A DNA stretch of 64,000 nucleotides from Bacillus sp. M6-12 (GCF_002860285.1 NZ_PGVF01000011.1:1-64000), one strand, 5' to 3'; shown: positions 16,134 through 25,339, counted from the stretch's first letter. Notes: generated from the letters alone by a model not told the origin. Numbers and translations are program-made.

Positions 16134-17588
16134 ATGATTAAAACGGATATTGAAAAACTTTTTATTAATCATATTGAAATCGTTTCCAAAGAAGCGGTCA
16201 AAATTTATAATCCAGCCTCTTTAAACGAGATTGTTGGAGAAATGTCGTTAGGTACGGAAGAGGATGTAGACCTGGCGGTTGAAGCTGCAGAGGCTGCCTG
16301 GAATAGTTGGTCTATAACTGCCCCTAAGGAACGTGGAGAACTTCTAAAAAAAATTGCTGACAGTATCGAAGAGTACAATGCTTCACTAGCGGAAATCCTA
16401 GTCCGGGAAAATGGAAGAGTCCTTTCTGAGGTAAAGGGTGATATTTTGGGTGGAGCGAATGTTCTCCGCTATTACAGCTCACTTACTGAGGAAGTCAAAA
16501 AAGAGGAAATTATTGAAAATCATCAAGGAAAGATGGTCCTGGCAAGACAGCCAATGGGTGTTGTTTCCATTATCGTTCCCTGGAACTCACCTGTTTATCT
16601 AACCTGTCTTATGCTTGGTCCGGCATTGATGGCAGGAAATACAGTGGTCATCAAGCCATCTACATACAGTCCTATTGCCCTGACAAGAATACTCACCGCT
16701 GCTGCAAAGATACTCCCTAAAGGTGTGCTAAATATTGTGCTGGGATCAGGTTCAACTGTGGGAGAAGCGATGGTGAGGCATCCAAAGGTTCGAAAAATCA
16801 GTTTTACAGGCAGTACGGAAGTTGGGGCAGGAATCATCAGAAGTTCAGCTGCAACTATTAAAAATGTCAGCATGGAGCTAGGCGGTAATGATGCAGCCAT
16901 TATTCTAAGAGATGCAGAAATAAATGAAAGATTGATAGATGAGCTGATAAAAGGTGTTTTTATTGGCAGCGGCCAAATTTGTTATGGAGTAAAAAGAATT
17001 TATGTACAGCGTGAAAAATACACGGATTTTGTAGATCGTTTCATAGAAGCTGCCAGCCGGATTAAAGTAGGGAATGGCCTTGATGAGCGCTCAACAATTG
17101 GCCCGGTTAATAATAAAGCACAATATAGTATGGTAAAACAGTTAATCAGCCAGGCAGAAGCAAGTGGAGCAACTGTTACAGCGGCAGGTGAACTTGTCGA
17201 AGGTACAATTGCATCAGAAGGGTATTTTATTCTGCCTACCATTATTACCGGCGTTGAACAAAAACATCCAATTGTGCAGGATGAACAATTTGGACCTATT
17301 ATTCCTATTATGCCATTTGAGACCGAAGAGGAAGCAATCGAAATGGCTAATGATACCGAGTTTGGTTTAGGTAATTCTATCTGGACAAGAGATGTGAATA
17401 GAGGGTTTCAGCTCGGTCGCAAGCTTCAGTCAGGAAGTGTTTTTGTCAATATCCACCGTGTTGGTGCCTCCGCTGTAAACATGCCTTTTGGGGGTTTTAA
17501 ACAAAGCGGTATTGGAAGAGGGCATGGTGTAGAAGCTTTATATGAGCAAATGGAATTACAGGCGATTATCCATAGGAGTGATATGTAA
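16134..17588 (+). CDS. NAD(P)-dependent aldehyde dehydrogenase (second copy)
   Basis: A 484-aa ALDH with IVPWNSPVY near the cofactor site, general-base motif MELGGND and nucleophile region SGQICYGVKRIYV. CCGGAGG lies five bases before ATG 16134. It resembles the first island ALDH. Two bases separate its stop from the ATG of the alcohol dehydrogenase gene, so the pair forms a tightly coupled alcohol-to-aldehyde-to-acid module. A substrate of the benzaldehyde or vanillin kind would fit, but this is inferred from neighbours. Confidence 0.88.
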   Translation: MIKTDIEKLFINHIEIVSKEAVKIYNPASLNEIVGEMSLGTEEDVDLAVEAAEAAWNSWSITAPKERGELLKKIADSIEEYNASLAEILVRENGRVLSEVKGDILGGANVLRYYSSLTEEVKKEEIIENHQGKMVLARQPMGVVSIIVPWNSPVYLTCLMLGPALMAGNTVVIKPSTYSPIALTRILTAAAKILPKGVLNIVLGSGSTVGEAMVRHPKVRKISFTGSTEVGAGIIRSSAATIKNVSMELGGNDAAIILRDAEINERLIDELIKGVFIGSGQICYGVKRIYVQREKYTDFVDRFIEAASRIKVGNGLDERSTIGPVNNKAQYSMVKQLISQAEASGATVTAAGELVEGTIASEGYFILPTIITGVEQKHPIVQDEQFGPIIPIMPFETEEEAIEMANDTEFGLGNSIWTRDVNRGFQLGRKLQSGSVFVNIHRVGASAVNMPFGGFKQSGIGRGHGVEALYEQMELQAIIHRSDM

Positions 17589-17590
17589 AA

Positions 17591-18694
17591 ATGAAAATAA
17601 AAGCTGCGGTAACCTATGAGAAAGGATTAGATTTTGAAATTAGAGAAATAGGGATACAATCTCCAAAACAAGGAGAGGTGCTTGTCCGGATGGTCGCTTC
17701 GGGGATTTGCCATACCGACCTTAATGCAAGAAACCAGCATCGGCCCGTTCCGTTACCAGCAGTGCTTGGGCATGAGGGAGCAGGGATAGTGGAAGAAGTG
17801 GGGCCAGGAGTTAATTCTGTCCAAGCAGGAGACCATGTGGTTTTTAGTCAAAGCTCATGCGGTTTTTGCAAAAAATGCAGAGCTGGAAAGCCCTTTGCAT
17901 GCGAGAAAGCGTTTCAATTAAACTTTCTGGGAGCCATGCCAGATGGCTCCCATCGTCTGTATCAGGAAGAACAGCCTTTGTCCCATTTCTTTGGACAATC
18001 TTCCTTTGCATCCTATTCTGTAGCATCAGAACGAAGCGTCGTTAAAGTTTCCAAAGAACTACCGCTTGAAATGCTGGGACCGCTTGGATGCGGTATCCAA
18101 ACTGGAAGCGGAACAATTTTTAACCGATTAAAACCCAGTATTGGATCAACCATTGCTGTTTTCGGCTGTGGAACGGTAGGATTAAGTGCCATTATGGCAG
18201 CAAAAGTTACGGGCGCTTCCAGGATTATTGGAGTCGATGTTCATGATAACCGCCTGGTGCTGGCACGGGAATTGGGAGCTACCCATACACTTAACAGCCG
18301 GGATCAGGATATTGTAGCGGCTATTCGTGATTTGACAGGAAGCGGTGTGGATTATGCTATTGACACCAGTGCACATCCGGATGTTTTTCGGCAGGCAGTT
18401 GATTGTACCGCCCAGTCAGGTACGGCTGTAATAATTGGAGGCCCACCTTTAGGAACACAGGTTACTCTTGACATGAACCACCTGTTATATGAACGTTCGA
18501 TCATCGGAGTCTTGCAGGGAAATAGTGTTCCTCAAACGTTTATACCACAATTAATCGAATTATATCAAAGTGGAATCTTTCCTTTTGATAAACTTCTAAA
18601 ATATTACCCATTTGAAGAAATAAATCAGGCAGTTCATGACATGGAAAAAGGGAAAACTATAAAACCAGTCATTCTAATGGAAAACGGCTGTTAA
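17591..18694 (+). CDS. Zinc-dependent alcohol dehydrogenase (aryl-alcohol dehydrogenase-like)
   Basis: A 367-aa medium-chain dehydrogenase. Catalytic zinc ligands are C40 in GICHTD, H61 in GHEG and a later cysteine in GPLGCGIQTG. The structural zinc site is C90, C93, C96 and C104. The NAD-binding motif is FGCGTVGLSA. The GPLGCGIQTG stretch and overall pattern resemble benzyl/aryl-alcohol dehydrogenases more than ethanol dehydrogenases. It would oxidise an alcohol to the aldehyde used by the ALDH encoded two bases upstream. Confidence 0.88.
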   Translation: MKIKAAVTYEKGLDFEIREIGIQSPKQGEVLVRMVASGICHTDLNARNQHRPVPLPAVLGHEGAGIVEEVGPGVNSVQAGDHVVFSQSSCGFCKKCRAGKPFACEKAFQLNFLGAMPDGSHRLYQEEQPLSHFFGQSSFASYSVASERSVVKVSKELPLEMLGPLGCGIQTGSGTIFNRLKPSIGSTIAVFGCGTVGLSAIMAAKVTGASRIIGVDVHDNRLVLARELGATHTLNSRDQDIVAAIRDLTGSGVDYAIDTSAHPDVFRQAVDCTAQSGTAVIIGGPPLGTQVTLDMNHLLYERSIIGVLQGNSVPQTFIPQLIELYQSGIFPFDKLLKYYPFEEINQAVHDMEKGKTIKPVILMENGC

Positions 18695-18721
18695 TTTAAA
18701 TAGGAAATGGGGAATTGGGCA

Positions 18722-19936
18722 ATGGCCTTTAGGAAAAGCAGTACATATAAAATGATAGCGATCTTGATCCTTATATTAAATATGCTCCTGTTAAGTGCGT
18801 GTGGCGGAGCAGCAACAGGCGGCAAGGCTTCTGCCTCAAAGGATACTGTCAAAATCGGTGTAATTTTATCTCAAACAGGTCCATTCTCAGCACTTGCTGA
18901 AAACATTAAAAATGGTTTTGAGCTCTATCTTGAGCAAAATGGAAATAAGCTCGGAGGCAAGAAGGTAGAAGTTAAGTATGAGGATGATGAAGGAAATCCG
19001 CAGGTTGCTTTAAGGAAATATCGCCAACTGGTAAAAAGTGAAAAGATTGATGTATTGGTTGCTCCAATTCTATCTTCCGTTGCTTATGCACTAAGAGATG
19101 AAGTCGTAAAAGATAAAATCATTATGATCATACCTAATGCGGCAGCAAATGATATTTCATGGGAGCAAAAAAGCGACTATATTTACCGCGTCTCATTGTC
19201 TAATTGGCAAAATGGAACTAATGCGGCTTCCTACATTGCTGAAAATTTAGGAAAGACCGCTGTGACGGTTGCTAATGATTATGCTGCTGGAAAGGAAGAA
19301 ATCGCTGCATTTAAAGCGGCTTTTGAATCCTCCGGAGGAAAAGTAATCAAGGAGATTTACTCAAAAATTGGTACTAACGACTATGCACCATATGTGACAG
19401 AAATCGCAAAAGAAAAACCTGATGTTGTCTATTCCTTCTTATCAGGGAATGATGCAATTAGACTTGTACAGCAGTACAGTGATTTTGGCCTTAAAGGAAA
19501 AATTCAGTTTACTGGTGCCTGGGAATTTGGAGATATGCTGGTAATTGAGCCTAGTGGGGACGCGATAGAAGGAGTCGTTTCAGGTGTTCTTTATACTCCT
19601 ATGCTGGAAAATGAGCTGAATAAAAAGTTTGTTGCAGATTATCAGAAAAAATACAATAAGACACCAAGCACATTTTCTGTAGAGGGATACGACTCAGCCA
19701 TAGTTATTGATAAGGCTATTAAAGAAGCTGGAGGCACTGACGCTGAGAAAATGATTCCTGTACTCAAAGGGATCACATGGGATAGCCCTCGCGGACAGAT
19801 TACGATGGATGAAAAAACAAATAATCCAATTCAGGACTTTTATATTGTAAAAAATGTTAAAAAAGATAACAAGATTATTCCTGAAGTACTAGAAACCGTG
19901 GAAAAGGTGACAATGCCGGAATCTGCACCAAAATAA
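18722..19936 (+). CDS. Branched-chain amino acid-type ABC transporter binding lipoprotein (LivK-like)
   Basis: A periplasmic-binding-fold receptor of the Liv family (404 aa). The signal peptide ends in LLLSACGG, a lipobox. The mature start VKIGVILSQTGPFSALAENI and the middle VANDYAAGKEE are typical of this family. ATG 18722 has GGGGA nine bases upstream; ATG 18707 has its AGGA only three bases away. Liv-type receptors outside amino-acid operons often bind aromatic acids, and this one is in an operon of aromatic-type oxidoreductases, so an aryl acid ligand is plausible. A hairpin separates it from livH. Confidence 0.88.
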   Translation: MAFRKSSTYKMIAILILILNMLLLSACGGAATGGKASASKDTVKIGVILSQTGPFSALAENIKNGFELYLEQNGNKLGGKKVEVKYEDDEGNPQVALRKYRQLVKSEKIDVLVAPILSSVAYALRDEVVKDKIIMIIPNAAANDISWEQKSDYIYRVSLSNWQNGTNAASYIAENLGKTAVTVANDYAAGKEEIAAFKAAFESSGGKVIKEIYSKIGTNDYAPYVTEIAKEKPDVVYSFLSGNDAIRLVQQYSDFGLKGKIQFTGAWEFGDMLVIEPSGDAIEGVVSGVLYTPMLENELNKKFVADYQKKYNKTPSTFSVEGYDSAIVIDKAIKEAGGTDAEKMIPVLKGITWDSPRGQITMDEKTNNPIQDFYIVKNVKKDNKIIPEVLETVEKVTMPESAPK

Positions 19937-19949
19937 TTATAGCTTACTT

Positions 19950-19976
19950 GGGGCTTTTGCCATTCGCTTAAGCCCC
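19950..19976 (+). terminator. Partial terminator between binding protein and permease genes
   Basis: GGGGCTT (19950-19956) pairs with AAGCCCC (19970-19976), followed by ATTCTTAT. The weak T-tract suggests an attenuating hairpin, as after the TAXI receptor gene. Confidence 0.55.
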
Positions 19977-20008
19977 ATTCTTATATTCGTTAACTAGGAG
20001 GGAGAACA

Positions 20009-20875
20009 ATGTCTTTATCGATTCTTAGTGTGCAAATTTTGACAGGGTTAGCTTATGGAATGCTTTATTTTATGATAGCGGCTGGGCTTACCATCATTTT
20101 AGGAGTTATGAATATTGTAAATTTAGCTCATGGGACTTTCTTTTTAATAGGTTCATATATAGCTTTTTCGGTTCTTAATCTTCAGATGGGTTTTTGGGCA
20201 GCTATAGCAGCTTCAGTTGCAGTTGCTGTAATTCTCGGTTTTGTAATTGAGAAACTATTGATCCGCTGGGTTTACGGAAAAGAGCTTGAACAGGTATTGC
20301 TTACTTTTGGATTGAGCTTCATCATTGTTGATATTTCAAAATGGATATGGGGTACTGAAATGCAATCTATTTCGGTTCCGGGGTTCTTATCAGCCTCCAT
20401 ATCAATTGGTGAGATGGTCTTCCCAGTTTACCGGTTTTTTGTAGTATTTGTCGGTCTGGCTCTAGCTTTACTTTTATGGTATTTCGAAAGCCGGACAAGG
20501 ATTGGAGCGATTATCCGTGCAGGCGTTGATGATAGAGCGCTGGTTTCTGCTCTAGGAATTAATATTGGCTGGGTGTTCACCGGAGTTTTTATGTTTGGTG
20601 CGGGATTGGCAGGTTTAAGCGGTGTACTAGGCGCACCACTGTTAGGAATCTACACTGGAGTTGACTCGGAAATACTGGTTACCTCCTTGATAGTGCTTGT
20701 AATTGGGGGTCTCGGTTCATGGAAAGGATCCTTTATAGGGGCAATTGTAATCGGCCTGATTGAGACAATGGGTAAGGTTTGGTTTCCTTCACTTTCCATG
20801 TTGATTGTATTCTTGCTTATGGTTGTAGTATTAATTATCCGTCCTCAAGGGTTGCTTGGAAAAGAGGTGGCATAG
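20009..20875 (+). CDS. livH: Liv-type ABC transporter permease LivH
   Basis: A 288-aa inner-membrane permease with about eight hydrophobic segments and the family start GLAYGMLYFMIAAGLTIILG and MNIVNLAHG. GGAGGGAGAACA precedes ATG 20009. It pairs with LivM, encoded with a one-base stop/start overlap. The substrate is set by the LivK-like receptor upstream, so the name describes family, not ligand. Confidence 0.88.
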   Translation: MSLSILSVQILTGLAYGMLYFMIAAGLTIILGVMNIVNLAHGTFFLIGSYIAFSVLNLQMGFWAAIAASVAVAVILGFVIEKLLIRWVYGKELEQVLLTFGLSFIIVDISKWIWGTEMQSISVPGFLSASISIGEMVFPVYRFFVVFVGLALALLLWYFESRTRIGAIIRAGVDDRALVSALGINIGWVFTGVFMFGAGLAGLSGVLGAPLLGIYTGVDSEILVTSLIVLVIGGLGSWKGSFIGAIVIGLIETMGKVWFPSLSMLIVFLLMVVVLIIRPQGLLGKEVA

Positions 20876-21861
20876 TGTCCAAGAATCTTTTGTCTATCGT
20901 TGCTTTGATTGTAGGAATTGGAATGGCGCCATTTCTTCTTTCTGACTATGGTGTAAGCTTGGCTACTGAAATTTTAATTATGTCAATATTCGCAGTGAGC
21001 TTAGGCATGATTATGGGCTATGCGGGAATGGTTTCGTTTGGTCATGCAGCTTTTTTTGGAATAGGTGCCTATACAGTTGCGTTGCTGGGAGAGAAGATCC
21101 CGAGTGTGTATGCCTTGATCCTTCTATCCATTCTTATTACAGCAGTAGTGGCTTTAATAAGTGGAGCGGTTTTCATCCGTACTTCGAATTTCTCATTCCT
21201 CATGATTACACTGGCTTTCGGGCAACTATTGTTTGCATTGGCCTGGAAAATGGAACATTGGACTGGAGGAGCAGATGGAATAAAAGTTTCTGCTTACCTC
21301 GACTTCGGTTTCGGAGAGATATATAGCCCGTTAGGCCTCTATTATACGATGGCTATAGCCTTTATACTTGTATACCTTCTTTTAAGGGCGTTTGTGAACT
21401 CACCTGCCGGGAAAATTACTAAAGGTATTATGGAAAATGAGTCCCGTATGAAAGCACTTGGCTATAATGTCCGAATTTATAAGCTTATAGCTTATTGTTT
21501 TTCAGGAGCCATCGCCGGATTTGGCGGTTCGCTTTATGCTTATTTTAATCTTTTTGTAAGCCCAGATCTAACCCATTGGACATTATCAGGACAGGTTATG
21601 CTGATGGTAATAATTGGAGGGGTAGGTACATTGCTTGGACCATTTATTGGAGCTGGAGTTTTTATCGTACTTCAGAATTTTATCAGTACATATACTGAGA
21701 GATGGCCTTTAATTATGGGTATTCTATTGGTTGCTCTTGTCCTTATTGGTAAAGGGGGAGTCATTCATTGGTTTGGCTTAGCAGGAAAGCATCTGAAAAA
21801 ACGTGAAAAGCCGGAACTCGAAGCTGCAACTCAACCTTTAAAAAAGGAGGTAGCTAAATGA
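20875..21861 (+). CDS. livM: Liv-type ABC transporter permease LivM
   Basis: A 328-aa permease with the LivM signature GYAGMVSFGHAAFFGIGAY and the conserved stretch IIGGVGTLLGPFIGA. The start is GTG 20875, sharing one base with the livH stop and preceded by AAAGAGGTGG; the frame upstream is only livH read in another phase. The C-terminal tail is charged and cytoplasmic. Its stop overlaps the livG start by four bases. Confidence 0.88.
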   Translation: MSKNLLSIVALIVGIGMAPFLLSDYGVSLATEILIMSIFAVSLGMIMGYAGMVSFGHAAFFGIGAYTVALLGEKIPSVYALILLSILITAVVALISGAVFIRTSNFSFLMITLAFGQLLFALAWKMEHWTGGADGIKVSAYLDFGFGEIYSPLGLYYTMAIAFILVYLLLRAFVNSPAGKITKGIMENESRMKALGYNVRIYKLIAYCFSGAIAGFGGSLYAYFNLFVSPDLTHWTLSGQVMLMVIIGGVGTLLGPFIGAGVFIVLQNFISTYTERWPLIMGILLVALVLIGKGGVIHWFGLAGKHLKKREKPELEAATQPLKKEVAK

Positions 21862-22613
21862 GTTTATTGAAAGTGGACAATATCAGTAAATCGTTTAAGG
21901 ATCTGCAAGTACTATCAAATGTTTCGCTGGAAGTCAAACCAGGCGAACGCCATGTGATTATTGGTCCTAATGGTGCCGGGAAGACGACCCTGTTTAATTG
22001 CATTACTGGTGTTCTCCCTCTTAATTCCGGAGCAGTCCATCTAGATGACGTGGAAATCAGCAAAATTCCTTCCCATAAGCTTGTCCATTTAGGGCTATCA
22101 AGAACTTTTCAAAAGAATAACTTGTTTGGAAATTTGACGGTAGAAGATAATATCAAGCTGGCAATTGCTGCACGCAAGCCCTATCGGTATCAGATATTAA
22201 AATCTCTCACAAATTATCAGGATATTTCAAAGGAAACAAGAGAACTTCTCGAAGAATGGGAAATCTCGCACAGAAGGAATGTGGCTGTGAACGAACTTTC
22301 CTATGGGGAACAGAGGCTTTTGGAAGTTTTGCTCGCGCTGGCTTCCAAACCGAAAATCCTTCTTTTTGACGAGCCGACGTCAGGAATGTCTCCGGTAGAA
22401 ACGATGCAGACTGCTAAAATGATTCAAAGACTGCCACGCTCAGTTGCCATTCTTGTCATTGAGCATGATATGGAAGTAGTTTTTTCGATTGCTGACAGGC
22501 TTACGATGCTTCACCATGGGGAAGTAATTTTAAGCGGCAGTCCTGATCAGATTAGAAATAACCAGCTTGTTAAGGAAATTTATTTCGGAGGTGGCGCAAA
22601 GGCCCATGCTTGA
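21858..22613 (+). CDS. livG: Liv-type ABC transporter ATPase LivG
   Basis: A 251-aa ABC ATPase: Walker A GPNGAGKTT, signature LSYGEQRLLE, Walker B ILLFDEPTSGMSP, H-loop VIEHDM. The MSP after Walker B and EHDMEVVF are LivG hallmarks. It starts inside the livM stop (ATGA) with AAAAGGAGG upstream. It dimerises with LivF to power uptake. Confidence 0.9.
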   Translation: MSLLKVDNISKSFKDLQVLSNVSLEVKPGERHVIIGPNGAGKTTLFNCITGVLPLNSGAVHLDDVEISKIPSHKLVHLGLSRTFQKNNLFGNLTVEDNIKLAIAARKPYRYQILKSLTNYQDISKETRELLEEWEISHRRNVAVNELSYGEQRLLEVLLALASKPKILLFDEPTSGMSPVETMQTAKMIQRLPRSVAILVIEHDMEVVFSIADRLTMLHHGEVILSGSPDQIRNNQLVKEIYFGGGAKAHA

Positions 22614-23310
22614 ACTTAAAGATGTACACTCACATTATGGCACGAGCCATATTTTGCAGGGAGTTTCATTTAAAGTACCCACTGGGAAATGTGTCGCCCT
22701 TTTGGGACGGAATGGTGCAGGCAAGACAACTACGATCCACACAATATCCGGTTTGGTTAAGTCAACTAAAGGAAGTATAGTGTTCTTGGAACATGAAACA
22801 GCTTCTCTTCCATCCCATAAAATATCACGGCTTGGCCTTGGTTTAGTTCCCCAGGGCCGGCGGATATTTCCTTCACTGACTATTCGGGAAAACTTAACAA
22901 TGGCTGCCAGGGAAAATTTAAAAACAGGAAAAAAAGACTGGGGTTTGGAAAAAGTTTATGATTTATTCCCTGTATTGAAAGAAAGAGAAAAGAATATGGG
23001 TACCCAGCTATCAGGAGGACAGCAGCAGATGTTGGCCATTGGAAGGGCACTGATGACCAATCCCCAATTATTGCTTATGGATGAACCGTCTGAAGGACTC
23101 GCTCCTGTTATTATTGATCAGGTGGGAGATATCATTAATGAATTAAAAAAAACAGGTTTATCAATCCTTATGGTGGAACAAAATCTCTCACTTGCCTTTC
23201 ATGCAGCTGACGAAATTTTAATCATGAATAAAGGAACCATTGTCTGGAAAGGAACGCCTGATGAACTTAGGGCAGCGGAAGACATTCAAAGCAAGTATTT
23301 AGGTGTTTAA
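22606..23310 (+). CDS. livF: Liv-type ABC transporter ATPase LivF
   Basis: A 234-aa ABC ATPase: Walker A GRNGAGKTT, LVPQGRRIFPSLTIRENL (a LivF hallmark), signature LSGGQQQML, Walker B LLLMDEPSEGLAP. ATG 22606 overlaps the livG stop by eight bases and has GGAGGTGG upstream; the longer frame from 22567 lacks a site. It is the last gene of the ABC cluster. Confidence 0.9.
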   Translation: MLELKDVHSHYGTSHILQGVSFKVPTGKCVALLGRNGAGKTTTIHTISGLVKSTKGSIVFLEHETASLPSHKISRLGLGLVPQGRRIFPSLTIRENLTMAARENLKTGKKDWGLEKVYDLFPVLKEREKNMGTQLSGGQQQMLAIGRALMTNPQLLLMDEPSEGLAPVIIDQVGDIINELKKTGLSILMVEQNLSLAFHAADEILIMNKGTIVWKGTPDELRAAEDIQSKYLGV

Positions 23311-23379
23311 TATAATAGGAAGAAACTAGGCAGAGCCGTAAAAATGTTTTGTATAATGCTTATAATTGGCATAAATTGT

Positions 23380-23408
23380 TTGACTTGAGAAAACTGTAGC
23401 AATATCAT
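23380..23408 (+). promoter_or_regulatory. Sigma-A promoter of the iclR-type gene
   Basis: TTGACT (23380-23385), a 17-base spacer and TATCAT (23403-23408) form a good promoter 49 bases before the regulator start codon, so the regulator can be expressed independently of the operon. Confidence 0.7.
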
Positions 23409-23456
23409 CTACTTAATAGTAAGAATTGGATCAACTGTCTGGAGGAATCCAAATCC

Positions 23457-24257
23457 ATGGAAGATAATGACAAGAATAAGCGCATACAATCAATCGAAGT
23501 GGGCTTTTCAATTTTGCGTATTTTCGCAGAGAAAAAAATGCCCCTGACCCTAAGTGAAATATCACAAGCAACCAATCTGCATAAGAGTCAAATTTATCGC
23601 TACCTAAATTCTTTTATTCAATTAGGCGTGCTTTTGCGTGACGATAGTGAAAATCCTAAATGGTATTTGGGAACCGAGTTAATATCTTTGGGCAGTGCTG
23701 CCTTTGATTCATTAGACGTTGCAAAGCAGGCTGAACCTCATCTGGCGGAAATAAGAAATGAGTTAAATGAAACTGTTGCACTAAGCATTTGGCGAGACCG
23801 GGGGCCTTTTTTCCTTCGCTATGAAAAATCTAATAAAATTATCAATGTTGGCATTGATACAGGTTCATATATTCCAATCTTCACAGCTACCGGAAAGGTT
23901 TTCCGTGCCTTTTTACCCGAAGAAATGACCAACAGGCTTTACGAACTGGAGGTTGTGTCGCCCGGTAAGATAAGCGTAGCTGAATATGACCAGAACATTG
24001 AGCGGATTCGCAGCATTGGGCTTTCAACAACAGAAAGCAGCTTGGTATCCGGTACAGCAGCCATTAGCAGCCCGATTTTTTTCCCTGATATGAAATTGGC
24101 AGGAGCCCTAACTGTAGTGGGCTTGTATGGTCAGCATGACATTTCTCCTGACTCCAGGTCCGCTAAACTGCTGCAGGAAAAATGTAATATAATCTCGAAA
24201 CAGCTAGGGTTTAAAGGAAAAATAGAATTTGATAATTTGAATAAGACACTAGCCTGA
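23457..24257 (+). CDS. IclR family transcriptional regulator
   Basis: A 266-aa regulator with an N-terminal winged helix (about residues 8-70; MPLTLSEISQATNLHKSQIYR is the helix-turn-helix region) and a C-terminal IclR effector domain (DTGSYIPIFTATGKVFRAF). IclR proteins commonly control aromatic catabolic operons, binding the substrate or an intermediate. GGAGG precedes ATG 23457. It closes the island's gene set, has its own promoter and a strong terminator, and is the obvious candidate to bind the GTTAAC-type sites at 4930 and 14763. Confidence 0.9.
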   Translation: MEDNDKNKRIQSIEVGFSILRIFAEKKMPLTLSEISQATNLHKSQIYRYLNSFIQLGVLLRDDSENPKWYLGTELISLGSAAFDSLDVAKQAEPHLAEIRNELNETVALSIWRDRGPFFLRYEKSNKIINVGIDTGSYIPIFTATGKVFRAFLPEEMTNRLYELEVVSPGKISVAEYDQNIERIRSIGLSTTESSLVSGTAAISSPIFFPDMKLAGALTVVGLYGQHDISPDSRSAKLLQEKCNIISKQLGFKGKIEFDNLNKTLA

Positions 24258-24341
24258 GGGTTATTTCTTCACTATGTTTTGATTTATAGCCAGTTGACAA
24301 AGGCGGCTCTTAAATAAGAGTTATAGCAAGTATATGCTACT

Positions 24342-24376
24342 AAAGGAGCCCGCATTTGCGGGCTCCTTTATCAGGC
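24342..24376 (+). terminator. Strong terminator after the IclR gene
   Basis: AAAGGAGCCCGC (24342-24353) pairs perfectly with GCGGGCTCCTTT (24358-24369) around a four-base loop. It ends the island's transcription. Confidence 0.85.
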
Positions 24377-25167
24377 TGTTGAAAAAGTATTTTTAACAGT
24401 CTTTTTCGCGTTCATTTTGTTTGAAACTGGGTAAATGGGATAGTAAGCAGGCGGTTAAAATGATGGGAATCCAGAAAAAAAACAGTGGAGACCAAGTCAT
24501 GATTTCCATAGAAGAGTTTGTTCCACAAGATCATTTCTTGCGACATGTAGAAAGCACCATAGATTTTTCATTTATTGAAGAGAAATTAAAGCCCTCTTAT
24601 TATGAGGATAATGGTCGGCCTTCCATACATCCCATTTCCTTATTTAAAATGATGTTTATTGGCTACTTTTATGGCATTCGTTCAGAACAGCAGTTAGACA
24701 TGAATCTCGCCTACCGCTGGTTTCTTGGCATATCTCTTTCCGGTTCAGTACCTCATCACTCCACAATGAGCTTAAGCCGTCGCACCCGTTTCCTTCATAC
24801 TAGTATTTTTGAGGACATTTTTGATGAAATTGTTCGGCAGGCACAAAATCATAATATAGTGGGTGGCCGAATCCTCATGACTGATTCCACACATATCAAA
24901 GCGAGTGCCAATAAGAATAAATTTGTCCGGAAGTTAAAAGTGGCGAGACCCAAGGCGAAAGCATACCTGTATCAATTGGAGAAGGAAGTCAATGAGGATA
25001 GATCGCCCATGGAAAAAAGAGTTGAAACCACGAAAGGTATATCGGGGAAGGACATAAGGAACATGCCAGACAAAACAAGCGAAAACCTAAAGGAAAAACC
25101 CTTTACAAGATGCGTGGGCATACAATTGAACGGAGTTTCGCTGATGTGCCAAGGAGCTCCATGCTTT
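24374..25167 (+). mobile_element. Decayed IS1182-type transposase (right border of island)
   Basis: An IS-end-like segment (GGCTGTTGAAAAAGT, 24374) precedes an open frame whose product matches the N-terminal part of IS1182-group transposases: FVPQDHFLRHVE, SIHPISLFKMMFIGY and the first catalytic aspartate in MTDSTHIKAS. The frame then decays: RGHTIERSFAD and AKELHAF appear in shifted frames near 25115-25165. The sequence stops abruptly at the yokU remnant. The translation that runs into the junction is not a real protein end. It differs from the left-border IS, so the two are probably separate insertions and not one composite transposon. Confidence 0.75.
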
Positions 25168-25339
25168 TAATTTGTTCAGGATGTGAAATGGTCTATCAGA
25201 CCGATGAAAAATAACAAAAGAAATTGAGGATCAGCTATTTTTAATAGATTCAAAGAAAATCGGTAAAGCTATTCCCTATGAAGAATTAATGTTGCTGCCT
25301 AAATTGCTAAAAAGAAATTATTTCGACTTTTCTTCCTAG
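25168..25339 (+). pseudogene. Broken 3' half of a second yokU
   Basis: The sequence matches the second half of yokU (3816-3979). The first ~95 bases are nearly identical, apart from a two-base insertion that shifts the frame after MVYQTDE; the remaining ~80 bases are only about three-quarters identical. The uneven similarity suggests recombination between two different yokU alleles. It lies directly before the yozE side of the locus, where yokU belongs in B. subtilis. Confidence 0.85.

Noticed and set aside
4094..25167. The two IS1182-type remnants as ends of one composite transposon
   Set aside because: Their ends and surviving parts differ, both are decayed and no target duplication is visible; they look like independent insertions.
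24421..25170. Intact 249-aa transposase
   Set aside because: The C-terminal part is frameshifted and the end runs into the yokU remnant.
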